A stretch of 48,470 nt of DNA from Acidobacteriaceae bacterium (GCA_019244055.1 JAFATG010000217.1:1-48470); one strand, 5' to 3'. Positions 17,775 to 26,435 are shown, numbered from the stretch's first letter. Numbers and translations: made by a program. Notes: generated from the sequence alone by a model not told the origin.

Positions 17775-18782
17775 TCAGTGCGGTGCGCTCGCTGCCTCCT
17801 CCACGACGCGGCGAACCTTTTCCGCGACTGTGTTCCAGCAGAAGAGCCGGGCGCGCAAGAGACCGGCTTCGCGTGATCTCCGGCGCAGAGCGGCGTCGCC
17901 GAGCATATGTTCGATCGCATTCCGGATATCGGTGACGTCCAACGGATCCACCAGCAGACCCGCGTTGCCAACCACCTCAGGCAGAGCAGTCGTGCGCGAG
18001 ACGATGACTGGAGTTCCGCAGGCCATCGCCTCCAAGGGAGGCAGCCCAAACCCTTCGATAAGGCTCGGAAGAATCAAGCAAATAGCCCCGCGGTAAAGAG
18101 CCGGCAGGTCTTCGTCCTTCACGCAACCTAAGAAGTGAACGCGCTTCTGAAGCTTGCCTTTTTCCAATTGGGCAGCTATTTCCGCGGTTTCCTTTCCAGT
18201 GAGAATCAGGTGAAGATCGGCGGAGTCGATGCGCTCGAAAGCCGACAACAGGCGCCCTATGTTCTTGTGCGGCCGAAGAGCGCCGACATGGAGAATATAA
18301 GGGAACCCCGGCTCATGACGCGGCCCCTCGCAGCGGAATGTTGGATCGACGCCGTTACCCACATTCACGACACAGTCTTCGGGCAATCCCGTCCATTTCA
18401 AGATCTCCATACGGGAGTACTCCGAGACAGTGATCACTCGATACGCGCGGCTAGAGGCTGGCTTTACCAAGAAACGGTAATAGAGACGACGACTGAAGGT
18501 TGCAAATGCTGGCAGGCGTAGGTGTGTGAGGTCGTGAATCGTAATAACCAGAGGTATCGCGCACACCGCGGGCGGATTGAATCCTGGCGAGAAGAAGACC
18601 TCCGGGCGCTTCGCGAGAATTTGATAACTCAGCCAGAGAGGATCAAGAATCGACAGCGGTTTGGGTCCAGAAGTCAGTCGCGTGCAATCCGGCAGCCGCG
18701 TCAAAACGTTCTGAGCAAAACGCCCAATACCATGTAAACCGAACCATCGGGCATCGGCGAGAATTGATGTTCTCATCGCCAT
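17775..18782 (-). CDS. Glycosyltransferase family 4 (GT-B)
   Basis: A 335-residue GT-B glycosyltransferase. The acceptor-side half begins with RTSILADARWFGLHGIGRF. The donor-side half has YILHVGALRPHKN and the family 4 signature EGFGLPPLEAMACGTPVI, whose acidic residues contact the nucleotide sugar. The enzyme would add one sugar to a lipid-linked intermediate at the inner membrane's cytoplasmic face. It starts 21 bp after the MtrB-like barrel gene and is followed 9 bp later by the methyltransferase, so it appears co-transcribed with the electron-conduit genes. Two ATGs six bases apart could serve as the start. Confidence 0.9.
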   Translation of the reverse strand: MAMRTSILADARWFGLHGIGRFAQNVLTRLPDCTRLTSGPKPLSILDPLWLSYQILAKRPEVFFSPGFNPPAVCAIPLVITIHDLTHLRLPAFATFSRRLYYRFLVKPASSRAYRVITVSEYSRMEILKWTGLPEDCVVNVGNGVDPTFRCEGPRHEPGFPYILHVGALRPHKNIGRLLSAFERIDSADLHLILTGKETAEIAAQLEKGKLQKRVHFLGCVKDEDLPALYRGAICLILPSLIEGFGLPPLEAMACGTPVIVSRTTALPEVVGNAGLLVDPLDVTDIRNAIEHMLGDAALRRRSREAGLLRARLFCWNTVAEKVRRVVEEAASAPH

Positions 18783-18803
18783 GGAATCCGCGCGGAAACG
18801 AAC

Positions 18804-20828
18804 TCAGAAACTCCAGAGAACGCTGGTATATCCGGTATTTGCAATGTAATTTTCTCCGGAAAAAAAGCTCTCGCGGTACCCGTAATACTGATAGCCCACG
18901 TTCCAGCGCACTTTCTCCGAAATACGGAATGATAATCGCGCGAGCGGAGATTGAAATCTCATGGGAAATGTCTGTGCGGTCTGAAATGCGGGAATGTTTG
19001 GGCCGACTATCGTGCTGACGGGCGTGGCCCGGCCGTCCCCCGCGTCTTGCACGATGCTGTATCCGAGGTATAGATCCGCCCGCTTCAGGCTAAATCTGCC
19101 AGTGAATGTTCCCGCGTGAAGATTACTGACATAATACGAGACCTGGTTTGGGAACAGTTGAGACTGCGCGAAGAATGCGATCCCGCCCCGCGTGTCCAGA
19201 TGTGATTTAGAGTATGTCGCATCGAATCCGAACCATGAGCGCGGATTCCACGATGCGGAGCCCGAGTAGACTCTGCCGTGAGAACTGTATGACGATAAGA
19301 TCACCGAGTTCTGGTTGTAATCGCTACGCGCGTTCGCCATGAGCTTCAAGGTTTTGAGCTGGTAGGTAATTCGGCCCCCCAGTGCGTTGTAGTTCTTATC
19401 GCCCTTTGGAGTGAAGGGCTGCGTCGACCGGCCAATCTCGTCATCGAGTTGGATTTTGAGCTGTTTTGTGGGCGAGATGTTGAAACCGAATGTTCCTGTA
19501 TTCAGTTCATTCGTTTGGTAATACGGAAGCGTGGCTGCCGTCCCCACAAATCCAAACTGTGAGTTGGACGCTATCTTGCGATTCGAGTATTCATAGCCGG
19601 CGTGTAGGCTCAACCACGGCTTCACTTGATACTTAGCGTCGGTTTCGTTGGCTATCGTGCGAATTCCCAAAAATTCGAAATACAGCAGGTCGGCCGATTG
19701 CGTCGCGTTATCGAACTGAAGATATGCGCTGTTTCCGTCCGTGCGCACGTTATAGAGCGAAGTCTGATTTGTGATCGTGAGCTTTTCGGTAGGAAAGACA
19801 CTCACCGTGAAGTTACCCGTACCTACGGGCCGCCGTGCGTTACCAAATGCGAGGGTCTGCTGGTTCGCTGCGGCACCGAACTGGTTTGTGCCGATTGCAT
19901 TCTCGTTCAAAATGAAGTCTCGCGTGCCCCCTGAATATGTGAATCGAGCATTGATATTCACCAGACGTACATTCTGAAATAAACCGATCCTCCAATATGG
20001 GCTGGTGCCATGATTCGGCTCATTTCTAAGAAAAGACGTGAGGGATGTCGGGTTGGTGGGGTTATCGCCCGGAGAGAAACCACTGAATTGGTAGGGAGTA
20101 TCGTCTTTGAAATCCACCCAGCCGTGCATGACGTTCAGTACGAAGCCAAGCCAATGAATTTCGCCGCCCAGCCTGTACTCGTTCTGTACAAGCTTCACGT
20201 CGGTGAAGAGCGGAAACACATCCCCAGTGGGGTCAAAAGGTCCGGCCGGGTTAAACAACTGCACAGTGGAAATGCCTGCTCCGTCCTGGACACTGCGGCT
20301 GTAGCCTAGCGAAAAACGGATGTGGGATTGCGGCAAGAGCGTGAGATTGTCGTCTTGCAGAGTGTAGGTAGTGTTGAGTACATGCTCTCCGCCTCCGCCG
20401 TCTGTTGTCAGTCCGGGATTGGCGTAGTCACTGCGCCGCCAAAGCAGGTCGTATTCATACCACCGATTCTTCTGGACCCGAAGCGTGGCAGATTCGTACG
20501 GATCCCCTCCGAGCCCTAGGGTTGTGAGTACGATTTCATCGAACAATTTGCCATGTCCGTCCTTCGAGTTGACGCTGAGAAAGCTGCTTAGCAGCCTGAC
20601 GCCATTGGCATAATTCACTTGAGCGCGATACATCTCTTCGTTGCCGCTGACGCTAACAAGGCGGTAACCCGTCTCGAACGAATTGAGAATGTTGTAGCCG
20701 TGCCAGTCATCTCCGCGAGTCGAACCGACGGGTTCATTGGTTGGAGCGACGGGCTGCTGAGCTCGACAATAGGCAGCGATCAGAACAACGGCAATGCTCA
20801 AACGGAGCGTTCGCACGCTAGACCTCAT
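18804..20828 (-). CDS. MtrB/PioB-like outer-membrane beta-barrel associated with a decaheme cytochrome
   Basis: A 674-residue protein with a signal peptide (LSIAVVLIAAYCRAQ) and then about 620 residues of alternating beta strands ending in the aromatic barrel terminus VLWSF. Length, strand pattern, and the gene directly upstream encoding an MtrA/DmsE-type decaheme cytochrome match the MtrB/PioB family, barrels that sheath the cytochrome and carry electrons across the outer membrane. Its ATG overlaps the TGA of the cytochrome gene (ATGA), so expression is coupled. The N-terminal CXXC of Shewanella MtrB is absent. No surface-exposed OmcA/MtrC-type cytochrome is encoded here. A different large barrel is possible, but the coupling makes the conduit reading likely. 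Confidence 0.82.
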   Translation of the reverse strand: MRSSVRTLRLSIAVVLIAAYCRAQQPVAPTNEPVGSTRGDDWHGYNILNSFETGYRLVSVSGNEEMYRAQVNYANGVRLLSSFLSVNSKDGHGKLFDEIVLTTLGLGGDPYESATLRVQKNRWYEYDLLWRRSDYANPGLTTDGGGGEHVLNTTYTLQDDNLTLLPQSHIRFSLGYSRSVQDGAGISTVQLFNPAGPFDPTGDVFPLFTDVKLVQNEYRLGGEIHWLGFVLNVMHGWVDFKDDTPYQFSGFSPGDNPTNPTSLTSFLRNEPNHGTSPYWRIGLFQNVRLVNINARFTYSGGTRDFILNENAIGTNQFGAAANQQTLAFGNARRPVGTGNFTVSVFPTEKLTITNQTSLYNVRTDGNSAYLQFDNATQSADLLYFEFLGIRTIANETDAKYQVKPWLSLHAGYEYSNRKIASNSQFGFVGTAATLPYYQTNELNTGTFGFNISPTKQLKIQLDDEIGRSTQPFTPKGDKNYNALGGRITYQLKTLKLMANARSDYNQNSVILSSYSSHGRVYSGSASWNPRSWFGFDATYSKSHLDTRGGIAFFAQSQLFPNQVSYYVSNLHAGTFTGRFSLKRADLYLGYSIVQDAGDGRATPVSTIVGPNIPAFQTAQTFPMRFQSPLARLSFRISEKVRWNVGYQYYGYRESFFSGENYIANTGYTSVLWSF

Positions 20829-21787
20829 CTCAGGAACAATGGATCTGAATTCGATCCGTGTATACGCACGTGACAGTTCGTGCAGTTCTGATAACGCGGA
20901 TCCGCCATGTTGTGAGCCGGCGAGAGCATCGGGTCTCCCGTTCCCGTCCGCCCAAAATTGCCGACGCCGTTATGGCATTCGAGGCACATCGTGAAAACGA
21001 CTGGCCGGCGGAGCAGCCGCGAATTCGATGAACCATGCGGATAATGGCACATCTCACAGCCTTCTACGCGAACGGGAGGGTGCTCGAACGTAAACGGTCC
21101 GCGCTTATCTATATGGCATTTCAGGCACGCTTCTTCGTTCCCGATCACTTGTTCCACCAGTGCTGGCCGCGCCGCCATTCGCCAAGTCGGTGCAAAGGTG
21201 CCATGTGGATTGTGGCAGTCACTGCAGGCCATGAATCCTTCATTCACGCGATGCTTGAACGGCATGGAAAAATCAGCTCGCACCTCGGTATGACAGCCGT
21301 AGCAAAGCTCAGGTTGAGCTTTCGACAGGAGGAACTTCGGGGTAGTTGATTTGTGAATCGAGTGGCACTCGGTACAGACAACATTGTTCAGTGTGTGCGG
21401 TGACCGATGAATATTGGCCCGGGAGAGAGTCTCGGAATGACACCTCAGGCAGGCGTCCAGTGTTGCTCTTGGCGAAGGACGAGGAAAGAAGATGATGGTT
21501 GCTTTTCCTCCGTGCGCTTTCACATGCGCTCCGCCAGGACCATGGCAGCCTTCGCAACCCGTGTCTTCGGGTTTCTCTGTACCTGCGGCGATGCTCTTAA
21601 AGTGGGGATTCTTATAGAACCTGAACCACACATCTGGATGGCATGTCTTGCAAACCATGCTGCCGACGTAGGTGTTGCTCGCGGGCGTTTGCACGTTGCT
21701 ATTGTTCGCGAGTGATTGCGCGTTCGCGCAAGCTGCCACTAGAATCGCCAGGGCGAGTGCTCTGGGAAGAATTAAGGCCTTCTCCAT
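20825..21787 (-). CDS. Decaheme c-type cytochrome, MtrA/DmsE family
   Basis: Ten CXXCH heme sites are visible in order: CKTCH, CEGCH, CLRCH, CTECH, CYGCH, CSDCH, CLKCH, CEMCH, CLECH and CTNCH. The start region YVGSMVCKTCH and GCEGCHGPGGAH match the DmsE/MtrA family of periplasmic decaheme proteins. I use the ATG at 21787, which gives a 320-residue precursor with a signal peptide ending ACANAQ; an in-frame TTG at 21817 is the alternative. Such proteins plug into an MtrB-type barrel and transfer electrons between periplasmic donors and the cell surface. The coupled barrel gene follows, then a glycosyltransferase and a methyltransferase. A TGTGAA/TGTAAA direct repeat lies about 105 bp upstream. 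Confidence 0.92.
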   Translation of the reverse strand: MEKALILPRALALAILVAACANAQSLANNSNVQTPASNTYVGSMVCKTCHPDVWFRFYKNPHFKSIAAGTEKPEDTGCEGCHGPGGAHVKAHGGKATIIFFPRPSPRATLDACLRCHSETLSRANIHRSPHTLNNVVCTECHSIHKSTTPKFLLSKAQPELCYGCHTEVRADFSMPFKHRVNEGFMACSDCHNPHGTFAPTWRMAARPALVEQVIGNEEACLKCHIDKRGPFTFEHPPVRVEGCEMCHYPHGSSNSRLLRRPVVFTMCLECHNGVGNFGRTGTGDPMLSPAHNMADPRYQNCTNCHVRIHGSNSDPLFLR

Positions 21788-21891
21788 TTCGCCGCTTGCA
21801 TGCGTCTGAGTCTTCAAAGTGGTTCACACTCGCCCATCAACAGGCTTGAACACAGGTTATTGGCGCGGAACACCTGGTGTCGTGATGAAGG

Positions 21892-21908
21892 TGTGAACGT
21901 TCTGTAAA
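21892..21908 (+). promoter_or_regulatory. TGTGAA-N5-TGTAAA direct repeat (regulon motif, copy e)
   Basis: TGTGAA-CGTTC-TGTAAA, half-sites 11 bp apart, in the gap upstream of the decaheme/barrel/glycosyltransferase/methyltransferase operon. One half-site differs from the consensus at a single base. Confidence 0.55.
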
Positions 21909-21937
21909 ACTTGGCTGTGTCGGGGGCGAGCGAAGAA

Positions 21938-23071
21938 TTACCGGCTTGCGTAACGGCGGGGAGGAGATTCAGGCTGGCTCATGATTTGCCCACGTAAGAT
22001 CATCCTGCGCATTTCCCGCTGAAAACGCTCTTCGGAAAACCGGGAAGCAAGAGCTCGGATCGCAGTGGTGGACAGCGATCCTTCCACGCGCTCGAACGCG
22101 TCGACTGTAGCAGATAGGGAGTCCTTACCCGGTTGAGCGTAGAAAAAACCAGCGCGTGGATTCTCTTCAGGAACGGTTTCCAGCACACCACCTTTGCCAA
22201 GCGCAATGACGGGCTTTCCGCTCGCCATCGCCTCCACGGGAACAATGCCAAAGTCCTCCTCACCGGGCAGCACGACGGCACGGCAACGAGCGTAGAGATC
22301 CCGAAGTTCAGAATCAGAAACACGTCCGCAGAATTCAATCGTTGGCCCCGCAATAAGCTTGAGCGCAACATATTCGGGTCCGCGCCCGACGATTTTCAGG
22401 CGGCGCTTTGTCTCAGAGAAGCAGCGCACTGCATCGGCAATGCGTTTATAGGTGACAAGTTCGGAGACGATTAAATAGTAGTCGTCTGCCGGCCGCGAGT
22501 AAAACGTTTCTACCTGGACAGGCGGATAGATGATTTCAGATGCTCGACGGTAAGCCTTCCAGATCCGTCGCTGGACATTTCCGCTGTTTGCAATAAACTC
22601 GTCTACCCGAGCCGACGAAGCATAGTCCCACACGCGAAGATAACTCGCTAATGGGGCGATGAGACTCCGCTTCAGGCTGGACCGGGTCCATTCGTGAAGG
22701 TACGCGGGATAAAGATCCCACAAGTACCGCATTGGGGAATGACAGTAGCAGATATGCCGCGCATTACTGGAGGTGATGACCCCTTTCGCCGGCCCCGATT
22801 CGCTGCTAATAACAAGGTCGTATCCGCGCAGGTCAAAGTGCTCGAGGGCAACCGGCATGAGTGGCAGGAACGAGCGATGGTATCGCCGGAATGGATTTAG
22901 AAAGGACGCTGTGACACGATGGGACCGGATCAGCGCTGAGACGCGCTCCGGCTCGTAAAACAGAGTGAAGATGTCGGCCTGAGGAAACAGGCGGCACAGT
23001 GCTTCAATTACTTTCTCGCCGCCGCGCATTCCGATCAGCCAGTAATGCACAATTGCGCAGCGTTTTGTCAC
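21938..23071 (-). CDS. Glycosyltransferase family 4 (mannosyltransferase-like)
   Basis: GT-B fold enzyme of about 377 residues. It starts with KRCAIVHYWLIGMRGGEKVIE, typical of GT4 enzymes acting on exopolysaccharide intermediates, and carries the donor-site motif EDFGIVPVEAMASGKPVIAL. The open frame extends to a TTG at 23194, but those codons overlap the direct repeat at 23186-23202 and look unrelated to glycosyltransferases. I therefore use the GTG at 23071, which lacks a clear ribosome site. The gene stands alone between two gaps on the minus strand, with its own copy of the regulon motif. Sugar and linkage unknown. Confidence 0.88.
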   Translation of the reverse strand: MTKRCAIVHYWLIGMRGGEKVIEALCRLFPQADIFTLFYEPERVSALIRSHRVTASFLNPFRRYHRSFLPLMPVALEHFDLRGYDLVISSESGPAKGVITSSNARHICYCHSPMRYLWDLYPAYLHEWTRSSLKRSLIAPLASYLRVWDYASSARVDEFIANSGNVQRRIWKAYRRASEIIYPPVQVETFYSRPADDYYLIVSELVTYKRIADAVRCFSETKRRLKIVGRGPEYVALKLIAGPTIEFCGRVSDSELRDLYARCRAVVLPGEEDFGIVPVEAMASGKPVIALGKGGVLETVPEENPRAGFFYAQPGKDSLSATVDAFERVEGSLSTTAIRALASRFSEERFQREMRRMILRGQIMSQPESPPRRYASR

Positions 23072-23185
23072 GTCGTATCGCGAATCGAACACTCTAAGAT
23101 AGTGGGCACCAATGTTTGCCTGGGCCGCGCCCCTATTCTTTTGCTTCGATTCTAGTTCGCACTCGCCGCTCCGCTGTTGCCATTC

Positions 23186-23202
23186 TGTAAACAAGGCGTA
23201 AA
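23186..23202 (+). promoter_or_regulatory. TGTAAA-N5-CGTAAA direct repeat (regulon motif, copy f)
   Basis: TGTAAA-CAAGG-CGTAAA, half-sites 11 bp apart, about 115 bp upstream of the preferred start of the minus-strand glycosyltransferase. Confidence 0.55.
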
Positions 23203-23239
23203 AGAGAACAGACCTTATGCGAGCTGGGCGCAGTAAAGA

Positions 23240-24352
23240 TCAGGTAGTAGCAGCATGAAGAAGGAAATCGCCCACCCGGCGCCGATAGACATCGAGCCGG
23301 TACTCCTCTCGCCAGCGCTCCCAGGCACAATTGACGATCGCCTGTAACCGAGTGGAATCCATTTCGAGGATCGCGCAAATCCGTTGCGCAAGCGCGGCAG
23401 GGGTGGCCGCGGCAGTTAAAAACCCAGTTTCACCATCTTTCACAATCTCCGGAATACCGCCGGAAGGAAAGGCAACGACGGGTACGCGTGCCGCGAACGC
23501 CTCAAAAATCACTCGTGGCGCAGAGTCGAGCGGGCTCGACGGAACAACGAGCAAATCTAAATCCGCGAGAATGCTCGCAACATCATCCTGCCAACCGAGA
23601 AAGTGGACCGGCAATTCACGGCTGGCTCGGACAACTTGATCGAGATACTTTGAACTCGAAAACAACGGTGCGCCCACGACGGAGAACCGGCAATCGGGAA
23701 ATCTGTTCAACACCGCACGGGCAGCGCGAACAAAATCCATTTGGCCCTTTTCCGGCTCGACCCGGCCAATCACGCCGACGTGACGCAAACGCGCTCTACG
23801 CGCCGGCACGCTCGGAAAAGGCTCCCCGACGCCGTTGTACAGTACCGAAAGACGCTCGGGTCTTACATACCTTAGAATTGGGCCGGCCGCATACTTACAA
23901 CAGGCGATCACGTCCGCACCTGACAATCGCAATGATTCTCCGATGGCAAGAACACCCAACCATTGGACAATGCGATTGTGGCAGTGAAACACCAGAGGCA
24001 CCGAGCGGATAGATGCAGCAATGGCGGCCGACGGAAGAATTCGGGGAGCATTCACGTATACCAGATCAATGTGATAGGTGGAAAGCAGTTGTCCGATCGC
24101 GCGAATCAGTTTCGGATATTCGTACGCGAATCGCGTGACATCGAAGAGAGTCTTATGGCCATTTGCATAAGATGCTGCATTTAGCGCCCTGACCTCGAGT
24201 CCGCTTTTTCTGGCACGATCCGCGAGGGGCCCTTCATTGGGGATGGCGATCACAGGGTGCCAGCCGCGAGCCTTGAGGCCCGGCAGCAGGCTCAAGAGAC
24301 TAAGTTGTCCGCCACCTAAACGAGAGAACTGGTCGAGACAAAGAATATTCAT
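23240..24352 (-). CDS. Glycosyltransferase family 4 (GT-B)
   Basis: A 370-residue GT-B enzyme. It begins MNILCLDQFSRLGGGQLSLL with the glycine-rich acceptor loop. The donor half has GVIGRVEPEKGQMDF and SSPLDSAPRVIFEAFAARVP, where the family EX7E pattern is partly replaced (the first acidic residue position reads D). It lies 33 bp downstream of the phosphoglycosyl transferase gene on the same strand, so the pair probably builds the first two sugars of the repeat unit. A frame with an ATG and no competing start supports the limits. Confidence 0.88.
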   Translation of the reverse strand: MNILCLDQFSRLGGGQLSLLSLLPGLKARGWHPVIAIPNEGPLADRARKSGLEVRALNAASYANGHKTLFDVTRFAYEYPKLIRAIGQLLSTYHIDLVYVNAPRILPSAAIAASIRSVPLVFHCHNRIVQWLGVLAIGESLRLSGADVIACCKYAAGPILRYVRPERLSVLYNGVGEPFPSVPARRARLRHVGVIGRVEPEKGQMDFVRAARAVLNRFPDCRFSVVGAPLFSSSKYLDQVVRASRELPVHFLGWQDDVASILADLDLLVVPSSPLDSAPRVIFEAFAARVPVVAFPSGGIPEIVKDGETGFLTAAATPAALAQRICAILEMDSTRLQAIVNCAWERWREEYRLDVYRRRVGDFLLHAATT

Positions 24353-24385
24353 CGCTGGCCGGATAGTACTTTGTCCCGGGCCACA

Positions 24386-25072
24386 TCACCACGCGTTCTT
24401 GCCGGAAAGCACTGTGGGAAGCGTTCTCAGCAGGATCTTGAAATACAGGGCTGCAGACCACTTCCTAAGCATCAAAAGATCCAGCCTGCGACGCTGCCGG
24501 TAACTGAGTCGGCTACGTCCGCTCGTCTGCCAAAGGCCACTGAGTCCGGGCCTCTTTTTCAATAGCAAGCTTGCTGCCGGACCGTAGTAAGTGTCTATCT
24601 CGGAACCTGTAAGTGGCCGTGGTCCTACAAATGCCATCTCGCCTCGAAGTACGTGCCAGAGTTGAGGCAATTCGTCGATCGAATATCGCCGGCACAGCGC
24701 GGCGAACCTGCTGGTAACGCGCGGATCAAGAGCCTTCTTGCTGTGGGTCGGAGCACTCGAATCGGTCGCAAGACGTTCAACAAACGTAAGTACCCCGTCC
24801 TGCGATGGATTTCGGTCCCACATCGTTCTCAGCTTGAGGACCCAAATAGGCCGGCCATCCTGTCCTATTCTCGGATGAGCAATCAGCGGCGAGCGCTTTG
24901 AGAACATGATAATCATGCCGCCGGCCACGGTCAGGGCTGGAAACAGCACCAGCAGCAACGCACCAGCGCAACAACGCTCCACGATCTCGATACCGGTCCA
25001 GAACAGCGGTTGGGTTCTTGAACGTTGAAACTCGAGAGCCGCTATGTCGAAGGGTAAGAATTCCCCACTCAC
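24386..25072 (-). CDS. Undecaprenyl-phosphate sugar phosphotransferase (bacterial sugar transferase domain)
   Basis: The C-terminal 190 residues are a bacterial sugar transferase domain (PF02397): a single membrane helix (ERCCAGALLLVLFPALTVAGG), then KLRTMW, SIDELPQLWHVLRGEMAFVGPRP and RPGLSGLWQTSGRS. This monotopic enzyme transfers a sugar-1-phosphate to undecaprenyl phosphate, the committing step of polymer synthesis. The open frame extends to a GTG at 25171 and would cover the perfect direct repeat at 25118-25134. I therefore use the GTG at 25072, giving a short cytosolic N-terminus; the exact start is uncertain. The multi-helix N-terminal domain of WbaP/WcaJ proteins is absent. A glycosyltransferase gene follows 33 bp on. 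Confidence 0.88.
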   Translation of the reverse strand: MSGEFLPFDIAALEFQRSRTQPLFWTGIEIVERCCAGALLLVLFPALTVAGGMIIMFSKRSPLIAHPRIGQDGRPIWVLKLRTMWDRNPSQDGVLTFVERLATDSSAPTHSKKALDPRVTSRFAALCRRYSIDELPQLWHVLRGEMAFVGPRPLTGSEIDTYYGPAASLLLKKRPGLSGLWQTSGRSRLSYRQRRRLDLLMLRKWSAALYFKILLRTLPTVLSGKNAW

Positions 25073-25117
25073 GGTATCGAGCTTAGGCCCCCAGAACACC
25101 GAGACGTGTTTCCATCC

Positions 25118-25134
25118 TGTAAAAGTGCTGTAAA
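25118..25134 (+). promoter_or_regulatory. TGTAAA-N5-TGTAAA direct repeat (regulon motif, copy g)
   Basis: Perfect pair TGTAAA-AGTGC-TGTAAA in the divergent region between the phosphoglycosyl transferase (minus) and the ICMT-like gene (plus). It is the last copy found; the remaining 23 kb of the window has none that I could see. Confidence 0.65.
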
Positions 25135-25166
25135 TCGTGTTTTCGAAAGAATAATTGCTGTCCCGT

Positions 25167-25195
25167 TCCACGCTGATCAGAAGTGACTTATACTC
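25167..25195 (+). promoter_or_regulatory. Possible sigma70-type promoter of the ICMT-like gene
   Basis: TTCCAC and TATACT separated by 17 bp, about 20 bp before the ATG at 25216. The -10 is good and the -35 weak. Confidence 0.35.
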
Positions 25196-25215
25196 TTCTG
25201 AAAAGCGGTGTTTTC

Positions 25216-25755
25216 ATGGCAGACCGGCAACCTGAGATGGCGGAGAGCTTAGATACGGGCGCGCGTTGGCTGACCGTGGTAACATCCCTGCTTGTGGGCG
25301 GCGCATTTTTTGCGCTTTGGTTCTGGCTGCTGCCGTCCTGGCTGGGTTTCCAGGATGATATTTCGGGCGCAGCGCGCTGGCGTTGGATTGCGAGCGTGCC
25401 TTCTATCATCGGTTTCGCTGTGGCTCTGCGCTGCGTCTGGGACTTCGGATGGACGGGGCGAGGGACACCAGCGCCGATTGCACCGCCGAAAAGACTGGTC
25501 GTCGTGGGCCTATATCGATACGTGCGAAACCCGATGTATTTGGGGTTTTTCGTGGGATGGGCTGGCCTTTGGGTGGTCTTCGGACGGGCGAACCTGGCTG
25601 CGATCGCTACGGCTCTCGCAGTGGTCTTCTGTACCGCCCTGTTTGTAATTCTGTACGAGGAGCCAACGCTGCGCAGGACCTTCGGTGCGCAATATGAGGA
25701 ATATTGCAGGAATGTCCCGCGATGGCTGCCAAAGTTGCGTTCTTGCCACCAGTGA
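25216..25755 (+). CDS. Isoprenylcysteine carboxyl methyltransferase (ICMT)-like membrane protein
   Basis: A 179-residue integral membrane protein with four to five helices. The C-terminal motif GLYRYVRNPMYLGFF and the later EEPTLRRTFGAQYEEYCRNVPRW are the SAM-binding signature of the ICMT/phospholipid methyltransferase superfamily (PF04140/PF04191). Bacterial members methylate lipids or other small membrane substrates; the actual substrate here is unknown. The ATG at 25216 is preferred over a GTG at 25183 because the latter falls in the putative promoter. It is divergent from the sugar transferase gene and shares its upstream region with regulon motif g. Confidence 0.85.
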   Translation: MADRQPEMAESLDTGARWLTVVTSLLVGGAFFALWFWLLPSWLGFQDDISGAARWRWIASVPSIIGFAVALRCVWDFGWTGRGTPAPIAPPKRLVVVGLYRYVRNPMYLGFFVGWAGLWVVFGRANLAAIATALAVVFCTALFVILYEEPTLRRTFGAQYEEYCRNVPRWLPKLRSCHQ

Positions 25756-25793
25756 TGGGAATTGACCGTCGCCGTTCATGCGACGCTTAAGCG

Positions 25794-26384
25794 ATGGCGA
25801 AGTTTGTCGCGTTCTTTTCCACGGCATGCCTGATCTGCTTACTGGTCGCAATTATCCTTTACCTAAGCTTCGTCGGCCCCGGAGGCGCCCGCCGGAGATT
25901 CGATTCACTTGCGGTTGTAAGGGAAGTCCGTCAGTTGGATGAACTAGTAACCGTTAGGTACAGCATCGAAAAGGTTGTCGGCATGAAGGAGCAGAAGTCG
26001 CCGGTGGGCGTGGAGTCAATTCTGCTGCTCGTGCGGGGGAAGGTGCTGGCGGGAGTTGATCTGGCGGAATTGAGGCCCAGCGATGTGATTGTGTCCAATG
26101 CTGACCTTGTGCGGATCCGGCTGCCGATGCCGAATATCCAGGAGACCTATCTGGATGAGAAGTACACCAAGGTTTGGGACCGCAACATAACGTGGTGGAC
26201 GCCGTGGGTCACCCCCGACGTGGACCTGGAGCATAAAGCGAGAATGCAGGCGTTGGAAGATATCAAAACGGCAGCGCTCGAGATGGGCATTCTTGGAGAA
26301 GCGCAGCGGAACGCCGAACTGGACATTCGAAACATTCTCGAGGCGTTCGGAATGAAAAAGATTTCTTTTGCCTATGGCATATGA
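25794..26384 (+). CDS. DUF4230 family membrane-anchored protein
   Basis: A 196-residue protein with one N-terminal membrane helix (FFSTACLICLLVAIILYLSFV) and an extracytoplasmic domain starting VREVRQLDELVTVRYSIEKVV, characteristic of DUF4230 (PF14014). The end contains a helical region (KARMQALEDIKTAALEMG) also typical of the family. Function unknown. It begins 38 bp after the ICMT-like gene on the same strand and may be co-transcribed with it. Confidence 0.82.
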   Translation: MAKFVAFFSTACLICLLVAIILYLSFVGPGGARRRFDSLAVVREVRQLDELVTVRYSIEKVVGMKEQKSPVGVESILLLVRGKVLAGVDLAELRPSDVIVSNADLVRIRLPMPNIQETYLDEKYTKVWDRNITWWTPWVTPDVDLEHKARMQALEDIKTAALEMGILGEAQRNAELDIRNILEAFGMKKISFAYGI

Positions 26385-26435
26385 GACTGTTCAAGGCCCT
26401 TACATGATCTCGAGCAAGGCCGCTGTGCAGTCCCC

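Noticed and set aside
3600-25200. Sigma54 (GG-N10-GC) promoters downstream of the direct-repeat motifs
   Set aside because: One loose match (TGGCAACAGCGGAGC, minus strand near 23180) is too close to the motif, and no consistent -24/-12 appears at the other copies.
1-25200. PEP-CTERM/exosortase system linked to the exopolysaccharide genes
   Set aside because: No exosortase-like gene and no PEP-CTERM tail were found in any predicted protein here.
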